From Paenibacillus azoreducens (lineage in GTDB: Bacteria; Bacillota; Bacilli; Paenibacillales; Paenibacillaceae): a stretch of DNA of 64,000 nucleotides. The DNA lies in contig NZ_AP025343.1 in the NCBI RefSeq assembly GCF_021654775.1, positions 2,695,501 to 2,759,500 on the forward strand. The letters are read 5' to 3'. The position numbers were made by a program, and so were the translations under genes. The notes under the pieces are model-generated. The model was not told the DNA's origin. It did not search any database and worked only from the letters and a program-made list of their open reading frames with translations. Position 1 is the first letter of the stretch. Each line of letters starts with the position of its first letter. Below, piece by piece: positions 17,062 to 25,793 of this stretch.

Positions 17062-18540
17062 TTGGAAAAAGTGGACATTTTTAAAGACATTGCCGAACGC
17101 ACCGGCGGGGATATTTACCTGGGTGTCGTCGGCGCAGTCCGTACGGGCAAATCAACATTCATCAAGCGGTTCATGGAAACGATCGTGCTTCCGAATATCG
17201 CAAGCGAAGCCGACCGGGCCAGGGCGGTAGATGAATTGCCGCAGAGTGCGGCAGGAAAAACGATTATGACTACCGAGCCGAAATTTGTGCCTAATAACGC
17301 GGTGCAAATCAAGGTAGCCGAAGGTCTGGAGGTTAATGTCCGCCTCGTCGATTGCGTAGGTTATGCGGTAGATGGCGCGAAGGGATATGAGGATGAAAAC
17401 GGCCCCCGTATGATCTCTACCCCTTGGTTTGAGGAACCGATACCATTCCAGGAAGCGGCCGAGATCGGAACGCGCAAGGTGATTCAGGAGCATTCTACCC
17501 TTGGCGTAGTGGTAACAACGGATGGGACTATAGCCGAAATCCCGCGAAGTTCCTACGTGGAAGCCGAGGAACGCGTCATAGTCGAGTTGAAGGAAGTAGG
17601 CAAACCATTTGTGCTCATTATTAACTCGACGCGCCCGCGCAGCGAGGAAACGCTTCAACTGCGGAGCGAACTTGCAGAAAAGTATGACATTCCGGTGATG
17701 TCCTTGAGCGCTGCAACGATGTCTGAAGATGACGTTACGGGCGTGCTCCGTGAAGTCCTTTACGAATTCCCGGTGCATGAAGTCAATGTTAATCTTCCGA
17801 GCTGGGTCATGGTGCTGAATGAGAAGCATTGGCTGCGCAGCAACTATGAAAATTCTGTCCGCGACACGGTGAAAGATATCCGCCGCTTGCGCGATGTGGA
17901 TCGTGTCGTTTCGCAGTTCATGGATTACGAATTCATTCACCGCGCTGCTCTCAGCGGCATGAATATGGGGCAGGGGGTCGCGGAAATCGACCTGTTCGCT
18001 CCGGATGAACTGTATGACCAGATCCTGATGGAAGTGGTTGGGGTAGAGATACGCGGCAAAGATCATCTGCTCCAGCTGATGCAGGAATTCTCCCATGCCA
18101 AACGTGAATACGACCGGTTTGCCGAAGCGCTCGAAATGGTCAAGACTACAGGCTATGGCATTGCCGCGCCATCTCTTGCGGAAATGTCCTTGGATGAGCC
18201 TGAACTTATCCGTCAAGGAACGAGATTCGGCGTAAGGCTGAAAGCGACGGCGCCATCCATTCACATGATCCGCGTAGACGTCGAATCCGAGTTCTCCCCG
18301 ATCATCGGAACGGAAAAGCAGAGCGAGGAGCTTATGCGTTACCTCATTCAGGACTTCGAAAACGATCCGATCAAGATTTGGGATTCGGATATCTTTGGCC
18401 GGTCCCTGCATTCCATCGTTCGTGAAGGCATTCAAGGCAAAATCGCCATGATGCCGGACAATGCAAGATACAAACTCCAGGAGACGCTGGGCAGAATCAT
18501 CAACGAAGGTTCGGGCGGATTGATAGCGATCATCTTATAA
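17062..18540 (+). CDS. spoIVA: Stage IV sporulation protein A
   Basis: 492 residues, the usual family length. SpoIVA is the ATPase that polymerises on the forespore surface to form the basement layer of the spore coat. The Walker A motif G-A-V-R-T-G-K-S is at 24-31 and a GTPase-like L-V-D-C-V-G-Y segment follows. The TTG start at 17062 was chosen because GAGGAGGGG lies 7 nt upstream and gives the family N-terminus M-E-K-V-D-I-F; an ATG at 17044 overlaps this ribosome binding site. A terminator follows the gene. Confidence 0.97.
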   Translation: MEKVDIFKDIAERTGGDIYLGVVGAVRTGKSTFIKRFMETIVLPNIASEADRARAVDELPQSAAGKTIMTTEPKFVPNNAVQIKVAEGLEVNVRLVDCVGYAVDGAKGYEDENGPRMISTPWFEEPIPFQEAAEIGTRKVIQEHSTLGVVVTTDGTIAEIPRSSYVEAEERVIVELKEVGKPFVLIINSTRPRSEETLQLRSELAEKYDIPVMSLSAATMSEDDVTGVLREVLYEFPVHEVNVNLPSWVMVLNEKHWLRSNYENSVRDTVKDIRRLRDVDRVVSQFMDYEFIHRAALSGMNMGQGVAEIDLFAPDELYDQILMEVVGVEIRGKDHLLQLMQEFSHAKREYDRFAEALEMVKTTGYGIAAPSLAEMSLDEPELIRQGTRFGVRLKATAPSIHMIRVDVESEFSPIIGTEKQSEELMRYLIQDFENDPIKIWDSDIFGRSLHSIVREGIQGKIAMMPDNARYKLQETLGRIINEGSGGLIAIIL

Positions 18541-18553
18541 TAAGTCAGCTTCG

Positions 18554-18593
18554 AAAACCGCAAGCGGGAGGTACCCCGCTTTGCGGTTTTTTT
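18554..18593 (+). terminator. Intrinsic terminator after spoIVA
   Basis: AAAACCGCAAGCGGG pairs with CCCGCTTTGCGGTTTT around a short loop, with a long T-run. Confidence 0.88.
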
Positions 18594-18620
18594 GGCAGTA
18601 TAGAATTTATAAGTTTTTTT

Positions 18621-18686
18621 GGGGGTCCCCGCAAAGTATTTGGAATAAGCATCGAAGCATAGGCTCCACTTTGTGGGGTTATTTTA
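18621..18686 (+). repeat. Palindromic repeat A, copy 1
   Basis: CCCCGCAAAGT and ACTTTGTGGGG enclose a 30-nt loop and are followed by TTATTTT. It lies 28 nt after the spoIVA terminator; the intervening bases are the same as in copy 8 at 54154. Confidence 0.85.
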
Positions 18687-18805
18687 CGTTGCTTTCAGTC
18701 ATTTTTATGGGCTGAATATTGCATTATTAGTTCATGAACATAGCGGAAGAAGCGAAGGGGACGGATTCGATCTGATTAATATTTATACAAAATACTGAAA
18801 ACCTA

Positions 18806-18834
18806 TTTACATAGTCGGAATTAGGCATTATATT
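18806..18834 (+). promoter_or_regulatory. Probable sigma-A promoter for the ABC transporter operon
   Basis: TTTACA, 17-nt spacer, TATATT, ending about 48 nt before the start codon. No operator was recognised. Confidence 0.55.
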
Positions 18835-18881
18835 AATTTATAACATTTTCATATTGAACAGATTTGAAGGGGGAAGGAACC

Positions 18882-19958
18882 ATGCGGTTCAGTAGAAAGA
18901 GAAAAGCTGTATTGTTTTCGTTATTGATGGTTTTGGCGATTTTGGCAAGTGCCTGCGGGCAAAAAAACGATTCCGGTGTCGGCGGGGAAGCGGGAGCGGC
19001 TGGCTCCGGATCGGACAAGCCTTTGGCCGGCAAGCGCGTCGCGCTCATTATGGAATTTAATACAGGCACCTTTTCACAGCAATACGTGCAGGGCATAACG
19101 GAGGAAGTCGAGAAATTCGGCGGCAAACTGACGAAATTTGTAGCCAATAATGATAAGGCGAAAATGGCCTCTCTGCTCGATTCTGCGATAACGCAGCATT
19201 TCGACCTGATTTTGACCGACCATGGCGACGCGCTGCTGCAGCCGGGTGTTCAAAAAGCGGTCGCTCAAAAGATACCTGTCGTCGTATTTGACGCCGACGT
19301 GCATGTGGCCGGAGCCACGACGTTGTCCCAGGACGATCAGAAAATGGCCGAACTGACGCTGGAGCAACTGAAAAAGGACCTTGGCGGCAAAGGCAATATC
19401 GTAAAAGTCTGGGTGGCGGGTTTTGCGCCGATGGAGCGCCGCCAAATTTCATACGGCAAATTCATGAAGGAAAATCCGGATATCAAAGAAATCGCGGCAT
19501 TCGGTACGGCACAAAATGCGGCGCTCGATACGCAAACGCAAATGGAAGCCATTTTGAAGCAATATCCCAAAGGCGAAATTTCGGCGGTATGGGCTGCCTG
19601 GGATGAATTCGCCAAAGGTGCCGCCCGTGCGATCCAGCAAGCCGGACGTGACGAAATCAAAGTATACGGCATCGATATGAGCGACGAGGATTTGCAAATG
19701 ATTCAGGATCCGAAGAACCCATGGGTTGCCTCCGCTGCGGTCGATCCAAAGGACATCGGGCGCGTCCAGGTGAGATACGGGTACCAAAAGCTGCATGGCG
19801 ACAAAACGGAAGACGAAGTGGTGCTGCAGCCGGTATACGTCTCCCGGGACGCTTTGCCTAAAGAGCAAATTTCAACGACGGAGCTGTCCAAATACGTAAA
19901 AGGCTGGGGCGAAAGCAAACAGGGCCTGGCGGACTGGATGGAGGAATACGGCAAGTAA
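18882..19958 (+). CDS. Sugar ABC transporter substrate-binding lipoprotein
   Basis: 358 residues. Signal peptide with lipobox L-A-S-A-C (Cys25) anchors the protein outside the membrane. The mature part is a periplasmic-binding-protein type 1 fold of the ribose/galactose group: an N-terminal lobe after K-R-V-A-L-I-M-E, an inter-lobe crossing and a second lobe containing Y-G-I-D-M-S-D. The start at 18882 follows GAAGGGGGAAGG. It heads an operon with an ATPase and a permease. The ligand (a pentose, hexose or related compound) cannot be deduced. Confidence 0.88.
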   Translation: MRFSRKRKAVLFSLLMVLAILASACGQKNDSGVGGEAGAAGSGSDKPLAGKRVALIMEFNTGTFSQQYVQGITEEVEKFGGKLTKFVANNDKAKMASLLDSAITQHFDLILTDHGDALLQPGVQKAVAQKIPVVVFDADVHVAGATTLSQDDQKMAELTLEQLKKDLGGKGNIVKVWVAGFAPMERRQISYGKFMKENPDIKEIAAFGTAQNAALDTQTQMEAILKQYPKGEISAVWAAWDEFAKGAARAIQQAGRDEIKVYGIDMSDEDLQMIQDPKNPWVASAAVDPKDIGRVQVRYGYQKLHGDKTEDEVVLQPVYVSRDALPKEQISTTELSKYVKGWGESKQGLADWMEEYGK

Positions 19959-20038
19959 CAGCTGGCGAAAGTCAGGCGGAAATGCCGGAGGGCCGTGCTT
20001 AGCACGGTCTTTTCGATTATTGAACAGGAGGCCGCTAT

Positions 20039-21559
20039 ATGACAGCTTCATACCGATTGGAAATGAAAAAGATCAGCAAATCTTTTGGCGGCGTACCCGC
20101 ACTTTCAACAGTGGATTTCACGGCGGAAGGCGGTCAGATCCATGCTCTCCTCGGCGCGAACGGGGCAGGGAAAAGCACGCTGATGAAAATCCTATCCGGA
20201 GCATACCGGGCGGACAGCGGTTTGATTTCCGCCGAAGGAAAAGCGCTTCGGATCGAATCGCCACAGGATGCGAAGAGCAGCGGAATCCACTGCGTATACC
20301 AGGAGGTCGACGCTGCTTTGGTGCCACAGCTGACCGTAGCGGAAAATGTGATGCTGGATGCGTTGGCGTCCAGGGAGTCCGCGATGTGGATCCGCACAAG
20401 TTCAAGAGCCAGACAGGCGCAAAGCATTTTGTCCCGGCTTGGAGCGGACATCGATGTAAACCGCAAAGTTGCGGAGCTGAGTCTTGCCGAGAAACAGATC
20501 GTGCTGCTCGCCCGGATTATTGCCCAGGACGCCAAGGTGATTATTTTCGACGAGCCGACGGCTCCGCTCAGCGAAAGCGAATGCCGGGCTTTTTTCCGGA
20601 TCATGCATGAATTAAAAGACAGCGGCGTGGCCTGCATTTTCATAACCCACCGCCTGCCTGAGGTGCTGGAGCATACGGATTGGGTGACGATCATGAGAGA
20701 CGGGCAGAAAGTGCATTCCGGACCTACTGCCGAAATCGGCGGCGAAGCTATCGTGGGCCATATGCTCGGCAAAACGTTCGAGGAGGAATTTCCGAAACGT
20801 GAAACCAAGATAGGTGGACCTCTGCTCAAAGCCGAAGGAATTCGGAAAGGTCATAAAGTCCGGGGAGCGGATCTGGAGGTTCGCAGCGGAGAGGTGCTTG
20901 CGGTAGTCGGCCTTGTTGGCGCGGGCAAAACGGAGCTCGCCCGGATTTTGGGCGGGGCTGACAAGTCCGAAGCGGGGATAATTGAACTACATGGCAAAAA
21001 GCTGTCGCTAGGACAGCCTGCGGATGCGATCAGGGAAGGTATCGTGCTGGTGCCTGAGGAGCGGCGTCAACAAGGTATTTTTATTCATCATTCCGTCGAT
21101 TTGAATCTTACGCTGCCGGTTTTGAATCAAGTGAGCCGTTTCGGGTTTATTTCCCGCCAAAAAGAAAAGCGGCTCAGCAGGAAAATCATGCAGTCACTAG
21201 GGGTAAAAGCAGCTTCCGGCGATCAGCTTGCCATTTATTTAAGCGGGGGAAACCAGCAAAAACTGGCCATCGGCAAATGGCTGGAGAGCGGGGCCGAGGT
21301 TTTTATATTCGACGAGCCGACCAAAGGCGTGGATATCGGGGCTAAAAGCGATATTTTCCGTATCATCGGAGACCTCGCGGCAGCGGGGAAAGGCATCGTA
21401 TATTTTACTTGCGAATTGGCGGAAGGACTGGGGATTGGCGACCGGATCGCGGTTATGAGCTTGGGAACGGTCAGCAAGGTGTTTAAGCGCGGCGAAACGA
21501 CGCAGGCCCAGCTTCTTTATTACGCCAGTGGGGGATTGGAGACGGATGATGAAGGATAA
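20039..21559 (+). CDS. Sugar ABC transporter ATP-binding protein (RbsA/MglA type)
   Basis: 506 residues with two fused nucleotide-binding domains, as usual for the ribose/galactose class. Domain 1 has Walker A G-A-N-G-A-G-K-S at 39-46, a degenerate signature L-S-L-A-E-K-Q (147-153) and Walker B ending D-E-P-T-A (171-175). Domain 2 has a variant Walker A G-L-V-G-A-G-K-T (291-298), a good signature L-S-G-G-N-Q-Q-K (401-408) and D-E-P-T-K-G (425-430). The start follows ACAGGAGG. Overlaps the permease gene by 14 bp. Confidence 0.93.
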   Translation: MTASYRLEMKKISKSFGGVPALSTVDFTAEGGQIHALLGANGAGKSTLMKILSGAYRADSGLISAEGKALRIESPQDAKSSGIHCVYQEVDAALVPQLTVAENVMLDALASRESAMWIRTSSRARQAQSILSRLGADIDVNRKVAELSLAEKQIVLLARIIAQDAKVIIFDEPTAPLSESECRAFFRIMHELKDSGVACIFITHRLPEVLEHTDWVTIMRDGQKVHSGPTAEIGGEAIVGHMLGKTFEEEFPKRETKIGGPLLKAEGIRKGHKVRGADLEVRSGEVLAVVGLVGAGKTELARILGGADKSEAGIIELHGKKLSLGQPADAIREGIVLVPEERRQQGIFIHHSVDLNLTLPVLNQVSRFGFISRQKEKRLSRKIMQSLGVKAASGDQLAIYLSGGNQQKLAIGKWLESGAEVFIFDEPTKGVDIGAKSDIFRIIGDLAAAGKGIVYFTCELAEGLGIGDRIAVMSLGTVSKVFKRGETTQAQLLYYASGGLETDDEG

Positions 21560-22535
21560 ACTTTTGCATTATGCGTTCCGTTATGGGGCGGTCGTGGTTA
21601 TTATTGGCGTCATCGCGTTTTTTTCGTTTCGGCTTCCTTATTTCTTCACCTACGACAATTTCAGCGACATTCTGGGATCCATCACGATCGTGACATTTGT
21701 GGCCATCGGAGTGACGCTTTCGCTTGTCGTGGACGGTTTTGACCTTTCGGTCGGATCAACCGTGTCGCTGACGACCGTAGGCGCCGCGTCGCTGATGATC
21801 TGGTATCAGCAGCCCGTCTATGTCGTCATTATCGTCTCTTTGCTTGCAGGCGCGCTGATCGGCCTTCTGAACGCTTTGCTTATCGTCAAGCTGCGCATTC
21901 CGGATTTGCTTGCGACGCTTGCGGTGATGTACATTGTCGGAGGACTCCACAAAACCTATGCGCAGGGCTATAATATCTACAACCATATGGAATTTCCAGA
22001 CGGGACCAAAGCTCCGGGCGAGATGAGCGCGGCCTTTTTACAGCTCGGACAGGGCAAGTGGCTTGGCATTCCGATTTCGGCCATTTTGCTGCTGATCGCG
22101 GTGGCGGCCGTTCATATTTTCCTGACACGAACCAAATACGGACGGCAAATGTACGTTACGGGCGGGAATGAAGAAGCTGCGCGTCTTTCGGGGATTAAGG
22201 TGAAAAAGGTGCGTACGCTCGCTTACGTCGCTTCCGGGGTTTTTGCGGCGATCGGCGGTATTCTGTATGCTTCGCGCGTCGGTTCGGGACAAATCGATGC
22301 AGGCTCCCCGCTGCTGATGGAATCCGTCGCTGCAGTGTTTGTCGGGTTTTCCGTCTTTGGAGCAGGCAAACCCAATGTCATCGGCACCTTTATCGGATCC
22401 GTGCTGATCGGCGTGCTAGTGAACGGATTGACGATGATGAACATGCAGTATTTCACGCATGACATTATCAAGGGAACGGTGCTGGTGCTGGCGTTGGCCG
22501 TCACTTTTTATGTTTTGAATCGTTCCAAAGCGTAA
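21546..22535 (+). CDS. Sugar ABC transporter permease (RbsC type)
   Basis: 329 residues and 8-10 hydrophobic segments. The conserved loop D-G-F-D-L-S-V-G-S near residue 70 and the cytoplasmic segment R-T-K-Y-G-R-Q-M-Y-V-T-G-G-N with E-A-A-R-L-S-G are hallmarks of the RbsC/MglC/XylH permeases. ATG 21546 follows TTGGAGAC and lies within the last codons of the ATPase gene, so the two are translationally coupled. No sugar kinase or isomerase gene follows; the next gene is hbs. Confidence 0.92.
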   Translation: MMKDKLLHYAFRYGAVVVIIGVIAFFSFRLPYFFTYDNFSDILGSITIVTFVAIGVTLSLVVDGFDLSVGSTVSLTTVGAASLMIWYQQPVYVVIIVSLLAGALIGLLNALLIVKLRIPDLLATLAVMYIVGGLHKTYAQGYNIYNHMEFPDGTKAPGEMSAAFLQLGQGKWLGIPISAILLLIAVAAVHIFLTRTKYGRQMYVTGGNEEAARLSGIKVKKVRTLAYVASGVFAAIGGILYASRVGSGQIDAGSPLLMESVAAVFVGFSVFGAGKPNVIGTFIGSVLIGVLVNGLTMMNMQYFTHDIIKGTVLVLALAVTFYVLNRSKA

Positions 22536-22615
22536 AACTCTTGAAATTCTAGTTGTGCTGTATTACTATAGGTTTGTCCGCGCCTGCGGCTGTGTTGGCT
22601 TTATGGCGATTCTAT

Positions 22616-22644
22616 CTGTAAAATAAAGCTGATGAACGTATAAT
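22616..22644 (+). promoter_or_regulatory. Possible promoter for hbs
   Basis: TATAAT at 22639-22644 with a weak -35 (CTGTAA, 17-nt spacing). A small hairpin (TTTCCG/CGGAAA) lies at the predicted 5' end of the mRNA. Confidence 0.45.
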
Positions 22645-22705
22645 TTTCCGCAAAACGGAAAGAGTGAGTAACAAGCGACTCATCCATTGGGGAGGTGAAA
22701 TGATA

Positions 22706-22978
22706 ATGAATAAATCCGAATTGATTTCCCAAGTAGCCGAAACAGCGGAATTGTCCAAAAAGGATGCAACGAAAGCTGTTGATGCTGTGTTCGAATCCAT
22801 TGCGCAAGCTCTGCAAAACGGAGACAAAGTCCAACTCGTTGGCTTTGGCAACTTCGAGGTTCGCGAACGTTCCGCACGTAAAGGACGCAACCCGCAAACA
22901 GGTGAAGAAATCGAAATCCCTTCGAGCAAAATCCCTGCTTTCAAACCAGGCAAAGCGCTCAAAGACGGAATTAAATAA
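22706..22978 (+). CDS. hbs: DNA-binding protein HU
   Basis: 90 residues, the standard HU length. Histone-like dimer that bends and compacts DNA. The family sequence is clear: M-N-K-S-E-L-I at the start, [10 protein letters not shown] in the beta arm region, R-N-P-Q-T-G at the arm tip and P-A-F-K-P-G-K near the C-terminus. ATG 22706 gives the canonical N-terminus; an ATG two codons earlier (22700) is closer to GGGGAGGTG. Synteny (spoIVA, hbs, mtrB) is as in B. subtilis apart from inserted genes. Confidence 0.96.
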   Translation: MNKSELISQVAETAELSKKDATKAVDAVFESIAQALQNGDKVQLVGFGNFEVRERSARKGRNPQTGEEIEIPSSKIPAFKPGKALKDGIK

Positions 22979-23009
22979 GATTTCTACATATTCCATACGT
23001 AAAGTGAGA

Positions 23010-23131
23010 AAAGGACCGTGATGAACCTGCAATCTGTTACTTGGCATTCGTTTTGTCAGTAAAGTACCGCAGGTACCTGCAAGTCTTTTCGGTAATTCCG
23101 ATCAGACCTGCAGTCGCTCACGGCCTTTTCT
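23010..23131 (+). terminator. Large structured 3' region after hbs
   Basis: GAAAAGG...CCGTGA at about 23010 is complementary to TCACGGCCTTTTC at 23118-23129, which is followed by TTTT; between the arms lies the palindrome GCAGGTACCTGC. A terminator with an unusually long structured loop is the simplest reading. Confidence 0.55.
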
Positions 23132-23170
23132 TTTCTTTGGGGATTAGTTCCGGCAATGTTGGCTGCCCTG

Positions 23171-23299
23171 TTATTCCTCGGGATCATCTGAGTAAGCAAC
23201 GAGGACGACGGGAAAACCTGCCGCCTGACTCAGCTGTTGCTCATATTCGCGGAGTTTGGATAGCGCTTCATCATCCAGCTCAGCCGGTTCGTAGTTCAT
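23171..23299 (-). CDS. 42-residue acidic protein of unknown function
   Basis: Read on the minus strand, AAGGAGG stands 7-8 nt before an ATG at 23299, a very good translation signal for such a short frame. The product (starting M-N-Y-E-P-A-E-L-D-D) is acidic, has one helix rich in Glu/Gln, a hydrophobic strand V-V-L-V-A-Y, and ends S-D-D-P-E-E. No cysteines and no membrane segment. It faces hbs convergently; its promoter region would lie toward the inserted IS element. I do not recognise the family. Confidence 0.6.
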   Translation of the reverse strand: MNYEPAELDDEALSKLREYEQQLSQAAGFPVVLVAYSDDPEE

Positions 23300-23357
23300 T
23301 TGCAGGAACCTCCTTATTCGAAATACCGTTTTAGTATACCCGAGATTGTTAAATAAA

Positions 23358-23364
23358 TTACCAG
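23358..23364. repeat. Target site duplication, left copy
   Basis: TTACCAG, repeated exactly at 24722-24728 on the other side of the insertion sequence. Confidence 0.85.
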
Positions 23365-24721
23365 CTGTACATGCCAATAAACACTTCAAGAAATTGTAAA
23401 TTCAAAAAAGCTGACAGTATCCCTATGCAGCTCTAAGCTGTGTTTGAATTTGAGCGAGAGCTACTCCGGATAGAGCTTGTTTATAGACATACTCAATCCA
23501 ATGTTGCTTTTTTTCTCGTCGATATTGGTGCAATCCATCCAAAAGATTGCCCTGACCGCTGTAAATGCAGCACATCGAAACAAAAGATAGCAGCGCCCAG
23601 TAGCGATCGATCGCTTTCGTAGATCGAACCTGATATCGATCCAAGCCGAGGTGGACCTTCGCCGCTCGAAAATACGTTTCAATCGACCATCGCTTGCTGT
23701 AATAGCTCAGAATTTGCTTGTTGGTTAGAGAAACATCTGTACTTAGAAAAGCTTTTACTTGCTTTGGGTTCAGTTCTTCTCCTTCTTTCCAGCAGAAAAG
23801 AACGACTCCATTATCCAGCAAATTGAGCTTTCCTTCGTATCGATAAACGCGATAAGAGTCTACTCCGATGGTCACGAGATCGGTATCAGACTTCGAAATA
23901 AACGAAGCAAATTCTTTAATGGATTGGCGAATCCCTTGGGGGTAAATGATGCGATTGGTCTTCAGACCACTAATGACATGGAATCCTTGCTCGCTACTCA
24001 CCTGAAGAACAGAGGCTGAAGGATACCACGAGTCCATTAATACGTACGTAGGGTGATGAGACCTGGGCACTTGCCGAATCATGTCACAAACCAGATCAAT
24101 CTTGCTCTTGCTTTTGGATTCATAACGTTCTGTTGCAAAAGGATATACGACATCACCCGCCCGAAGCATGGCTTCCACTACAGCATGACCATAGACCTTC
24201 TTGCCCTTGAGATGAGAGTGGTGAAAGGCTGATCCCTGGATCGAGTCAACCGCCTGTGACGAAGGTTTGGTTTTTTCACACACCGTATCATCTACGAGGA
24301 CAAAGATCGGACTGTTATTGTGTTTGGCGCTGAATTTGACTTGCTGATAGGCGATATTACGTACGATGTCCTTCAGGAACTGTTCATCCCACTTCCCATG
24401 GGATAAAAAATGGCTTAAGCTTCTGCGATCCCGATGGTGCAAGCTTTCACGATGTATGTCTGTTAAGGTACCTGTAAATCCAGATGACAACATGCCATCT
24501 ACAAAGTGAGTGATGTGACTCATTACAGATTTGGAAAAATACAACGGGAGTTTCCATTGCCGAAAGATATTGTACCAATTGCGATGCTGTGTTAACGTAT
24601 ACGTATGAGACATTTCTTGTTCTCCTCTGCGTAGAGTGGTTGGTCGCACTTCTATTTTACACAGAGAGAATCAAGGATGTCTCTTTTTACATTTCATTAC
24701 AGTGAATTTTGGCATGTACAG
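23365..24721. mobile_element. Complete IS4-like insertion sequence, 1357 bp
   Basis: The ends are imperfect inverted repeats of about 36 bp that both begin CTGTACATGCCA and end GTAAA (about 27 of 36 positions equal by eye). They enclose one minus-strand transposase gene. A 7-bp direct repeat TTACCAG flanks the element, so it has transposed as a unit and has not been rearranged since. It sits 50 bp upstream of mtrB. Confidence 0.92.
23423..24613 (-). CDS. DDE transposase, IS4/IS701-like
   Basis: 396 residues from the ATG at 24613, which follows GAGGAGAA; an ATG 12 codons upstream lacks a ribosome binding site. Catalytic acids can be placed: D108 or D109 in V-D-D-T, D194 in L-M-D-S-W, and E312 in R-W-S-I-E-T-Y-F, the Y-R-E-K-type signature of the IS4 superfamily. 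The frame is intact with no stop or shift, so the enzyme is probably functional. The V-D-D-T-V...K pattern recalls IS701-type enzymes, while the 7-bp target duplication is longer than I expect for that family; subgroup is left open. Confidence 0.9.
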   Translation of the reverse strand: MSHTYTLTQHRNWYNIFRQWKLPLYFSKSVMSHITHFVDGMLSSGFTGTLTDIHRESLHHRDRRSLSHFLSHGKWDEQFLKDIVRNIAYQQVKFSAKHNNSPIFVLVDDTVCEKTKPSSQAVDSIQGSAFHHSHLKGKKVYGHAVVEAMLRAGDVVYPFATERYESKSKSKIDLVCDMIRQVPRSHHPTYVLMDSWYPSASVLQVSSEQGFHVISGLKTNRIIYPQGIRQSIKEFASFISKSDTDLVTIGVDSYRVYRYEGKLNLLDNGVVLFCWKEGEELNPKQVKAFLSTDVSLTNKQILSYYSKRWSIETYFRAAKVHLGLDRYQVRSTKAIDRYWALLSFVSMCCIYSGQGNLLDGLHQYRREKKQHWIEYVYKQALSGVALAQIQTQLRAA

Positions 24722-24728
24722 TTACCAG
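24722..24728. repeat. Target site duplication, right copy
   Basis: TTACCAG, equal to 23358-23364. Confidence 0.85.
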
Positions 24729-24771
24729 ATTAAAATTACGGCTCTTAGGTTGAGGGAGAGGAGGTCGCAAC

Positions 24772-24996
24772 ATGGAAAATACCGACTGCAATGATTACAT
24801 CGTGATTAAGGCGAAGGAGAACGGAGTGCAGGTTATCGGTTTGACCCGGGGGCATGATACGAAGTTCCACCATACCGAAAAACTTGATAAAGGCGAGGTT
24901 CTGATCGCCCAATTTACCGACCATACGTCTGCGATGAAAATCCGCGGCAAAGCCGAGGTTCAAACCAAACACGGCGTTATCGAAAGTGAAAGCTAG
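24772..24996 (+). CDS. mtrB: Tryptophan RNA-binding attenuation protein (TRAP)
   Basis: 74 residues. TRAP forms an 11-subunit ring that, when loaded with tryptophan, wraps leader RNA carrying (G/U)AG triplets and switches off trp genes. The RNA-contacting residues known in B. subtilis TRAP are all at the same positions here: K37, K56 and R58. The tryptophan-pocket region G-L-T-R-G-x-D-T (T25, T30) is also kept. Start follows GAGAGGAGG. The usual upstream partner folE (mtrA) is missing; instead an IS element ends 50 bp upstream. A probable target site lies before trpE at 35026-35073. Confidence 0.97.
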   Translation: MENTDCNDYIVIKAKENGVQVIGLTRGHDTKFHHTEKLDKGEVLIAQFTDHTSAMKIRGKAEVQTKHGVIESES

Positions 24997-24999
24997 AAT

Positions 25000-25022
25000 G
25001 CAGGCATAGCCTGCTTTTTTTT
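25000..25022 (+). terminator. Intrinsic terminator after mtrB
   Basis: GCAGGC-ATA-GCCTGC followed by eight T. Confidence 0.9.
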
Positions 25023-25037
25023 CAGAATATAGAATTT

Positions 25038-25101
25038 GGGGTCCCCGCAAAGTATTTGGAATAAGCATCGAAGTACGGGCTTCACTTTGTGGGGTTATTT
25101 T
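25038..25101 (+). repeat. Palindromic repeat A, copy 2
   Basis: CCCCGCAAAGT and ACTTTGTGGGG arms with TTATTTT tail, 15 nt after the mtrB terminator. Confidence 0.85.
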
Positions 25102-25116
25102 CGTCAGCACCTTCAA

Positions 25117-25152
25117 GTGCATGTTCAAAAGCGGACTTTTTGAACAACCTCT
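25117..25152. repeat. MITE-like repeat B, minimal remnant (copy 3)
   Basis: Only the two ends remain, joined directly: GTTCAAAA then GCGGAC then TTTTTGAAC. It looks like an internal deletion derivative. Confidence 0.7.
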
Positions 25153-25220
25153 TTGAGGTATGGACTCTTGGAATGAAGCTTAAACTATAGGATACCAACA
25201 AGAGAGGGAGGATCTTCATC

Positions 25221-25793
25221 ATGAACCGCATTATCCTGCCTGCCGCAGCTTTTTTGCTCGCACTGGGACTCGCGCCCGCGTCATGGCAACCAAACGGCGG
25301 TTTGATGTCACACAGTCCGTCACACACTTCGGTATCCCGTCCCAAGCAGGTCATGCCTGTTGTTTTGCATGCAGCGGGGAAGGAGCTAAACGATGAAAAT
25401 ATCGTTGATGAACTGCATTCGCTTCCGCTGACTTTGACCATTCGCAGAGTCGAATGGAATCAACCATCGATGTCCATCGATTTTATCGTGCCTAATCCGA
25501 ACACGCAAAGATCGGAAATGTATAAAAATATCGCCGAGCTTCTCTCCTTCAGCTTTGCCGGCACTTCCAACGTGAATCAAGTCAAACTTCGACTTATAGC
25601 GGAAGATCCCTGGCTTGGCACACGGCATTTGCTGCTTGCCGCCGATGCAGGACGGGAAGAATGGGACATGGGTCTTTACTTTGAACTGCGGCATGTTGGG
25701 GAAGATTCGCTTCCCGATGTCATAAAAAGCCGTCTGCACGTGATCGAAACTAATTTATGGAAAACTAGGTTTGACGCTTCCGAAAACGGGTAA
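25221..25793 (+). CDS. Secreted protein of unknown function
   Basis: 190 residues. An N-terminal hydrophobic segment (residues 4-19, ending A-P-A-S-W) looks like a cleavable signal peptide; there is no lipobox cysteine. The mature region alternates beta-strands and helices (for example L-T-L-T-I-R-R-V-E-W and S-M-S-I-D-F-I-V). It is translated from a good site (GAGGGAGG). It lies between mtrB and hepS, where B. subtilis has no gene. No family recognised. Confidence 0.7.
   Translation: MNRIILPAAAFLLALGLAPASWQPNGGLMSHSPSHTSVSRPKQVMPVVLHAAGKELNDENIVDELHSLPLTLTIRRVEWNQPSMSIDFIVPNPNTQRSEMYKNIAELLSFSFAGTSNVNQVKLRLIAEDPWLGTRHLLLAADAGREEWDMGLYFELRHVGEDSLPDVIKSRLHVIETNLWKTRFDASENG

Noticed and set aside
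17152..18435. 427-codon minus-strand frame
   Set aside because: Antisense shadow of spoIVA; composition rich in His, Arg and Phe and no family features.
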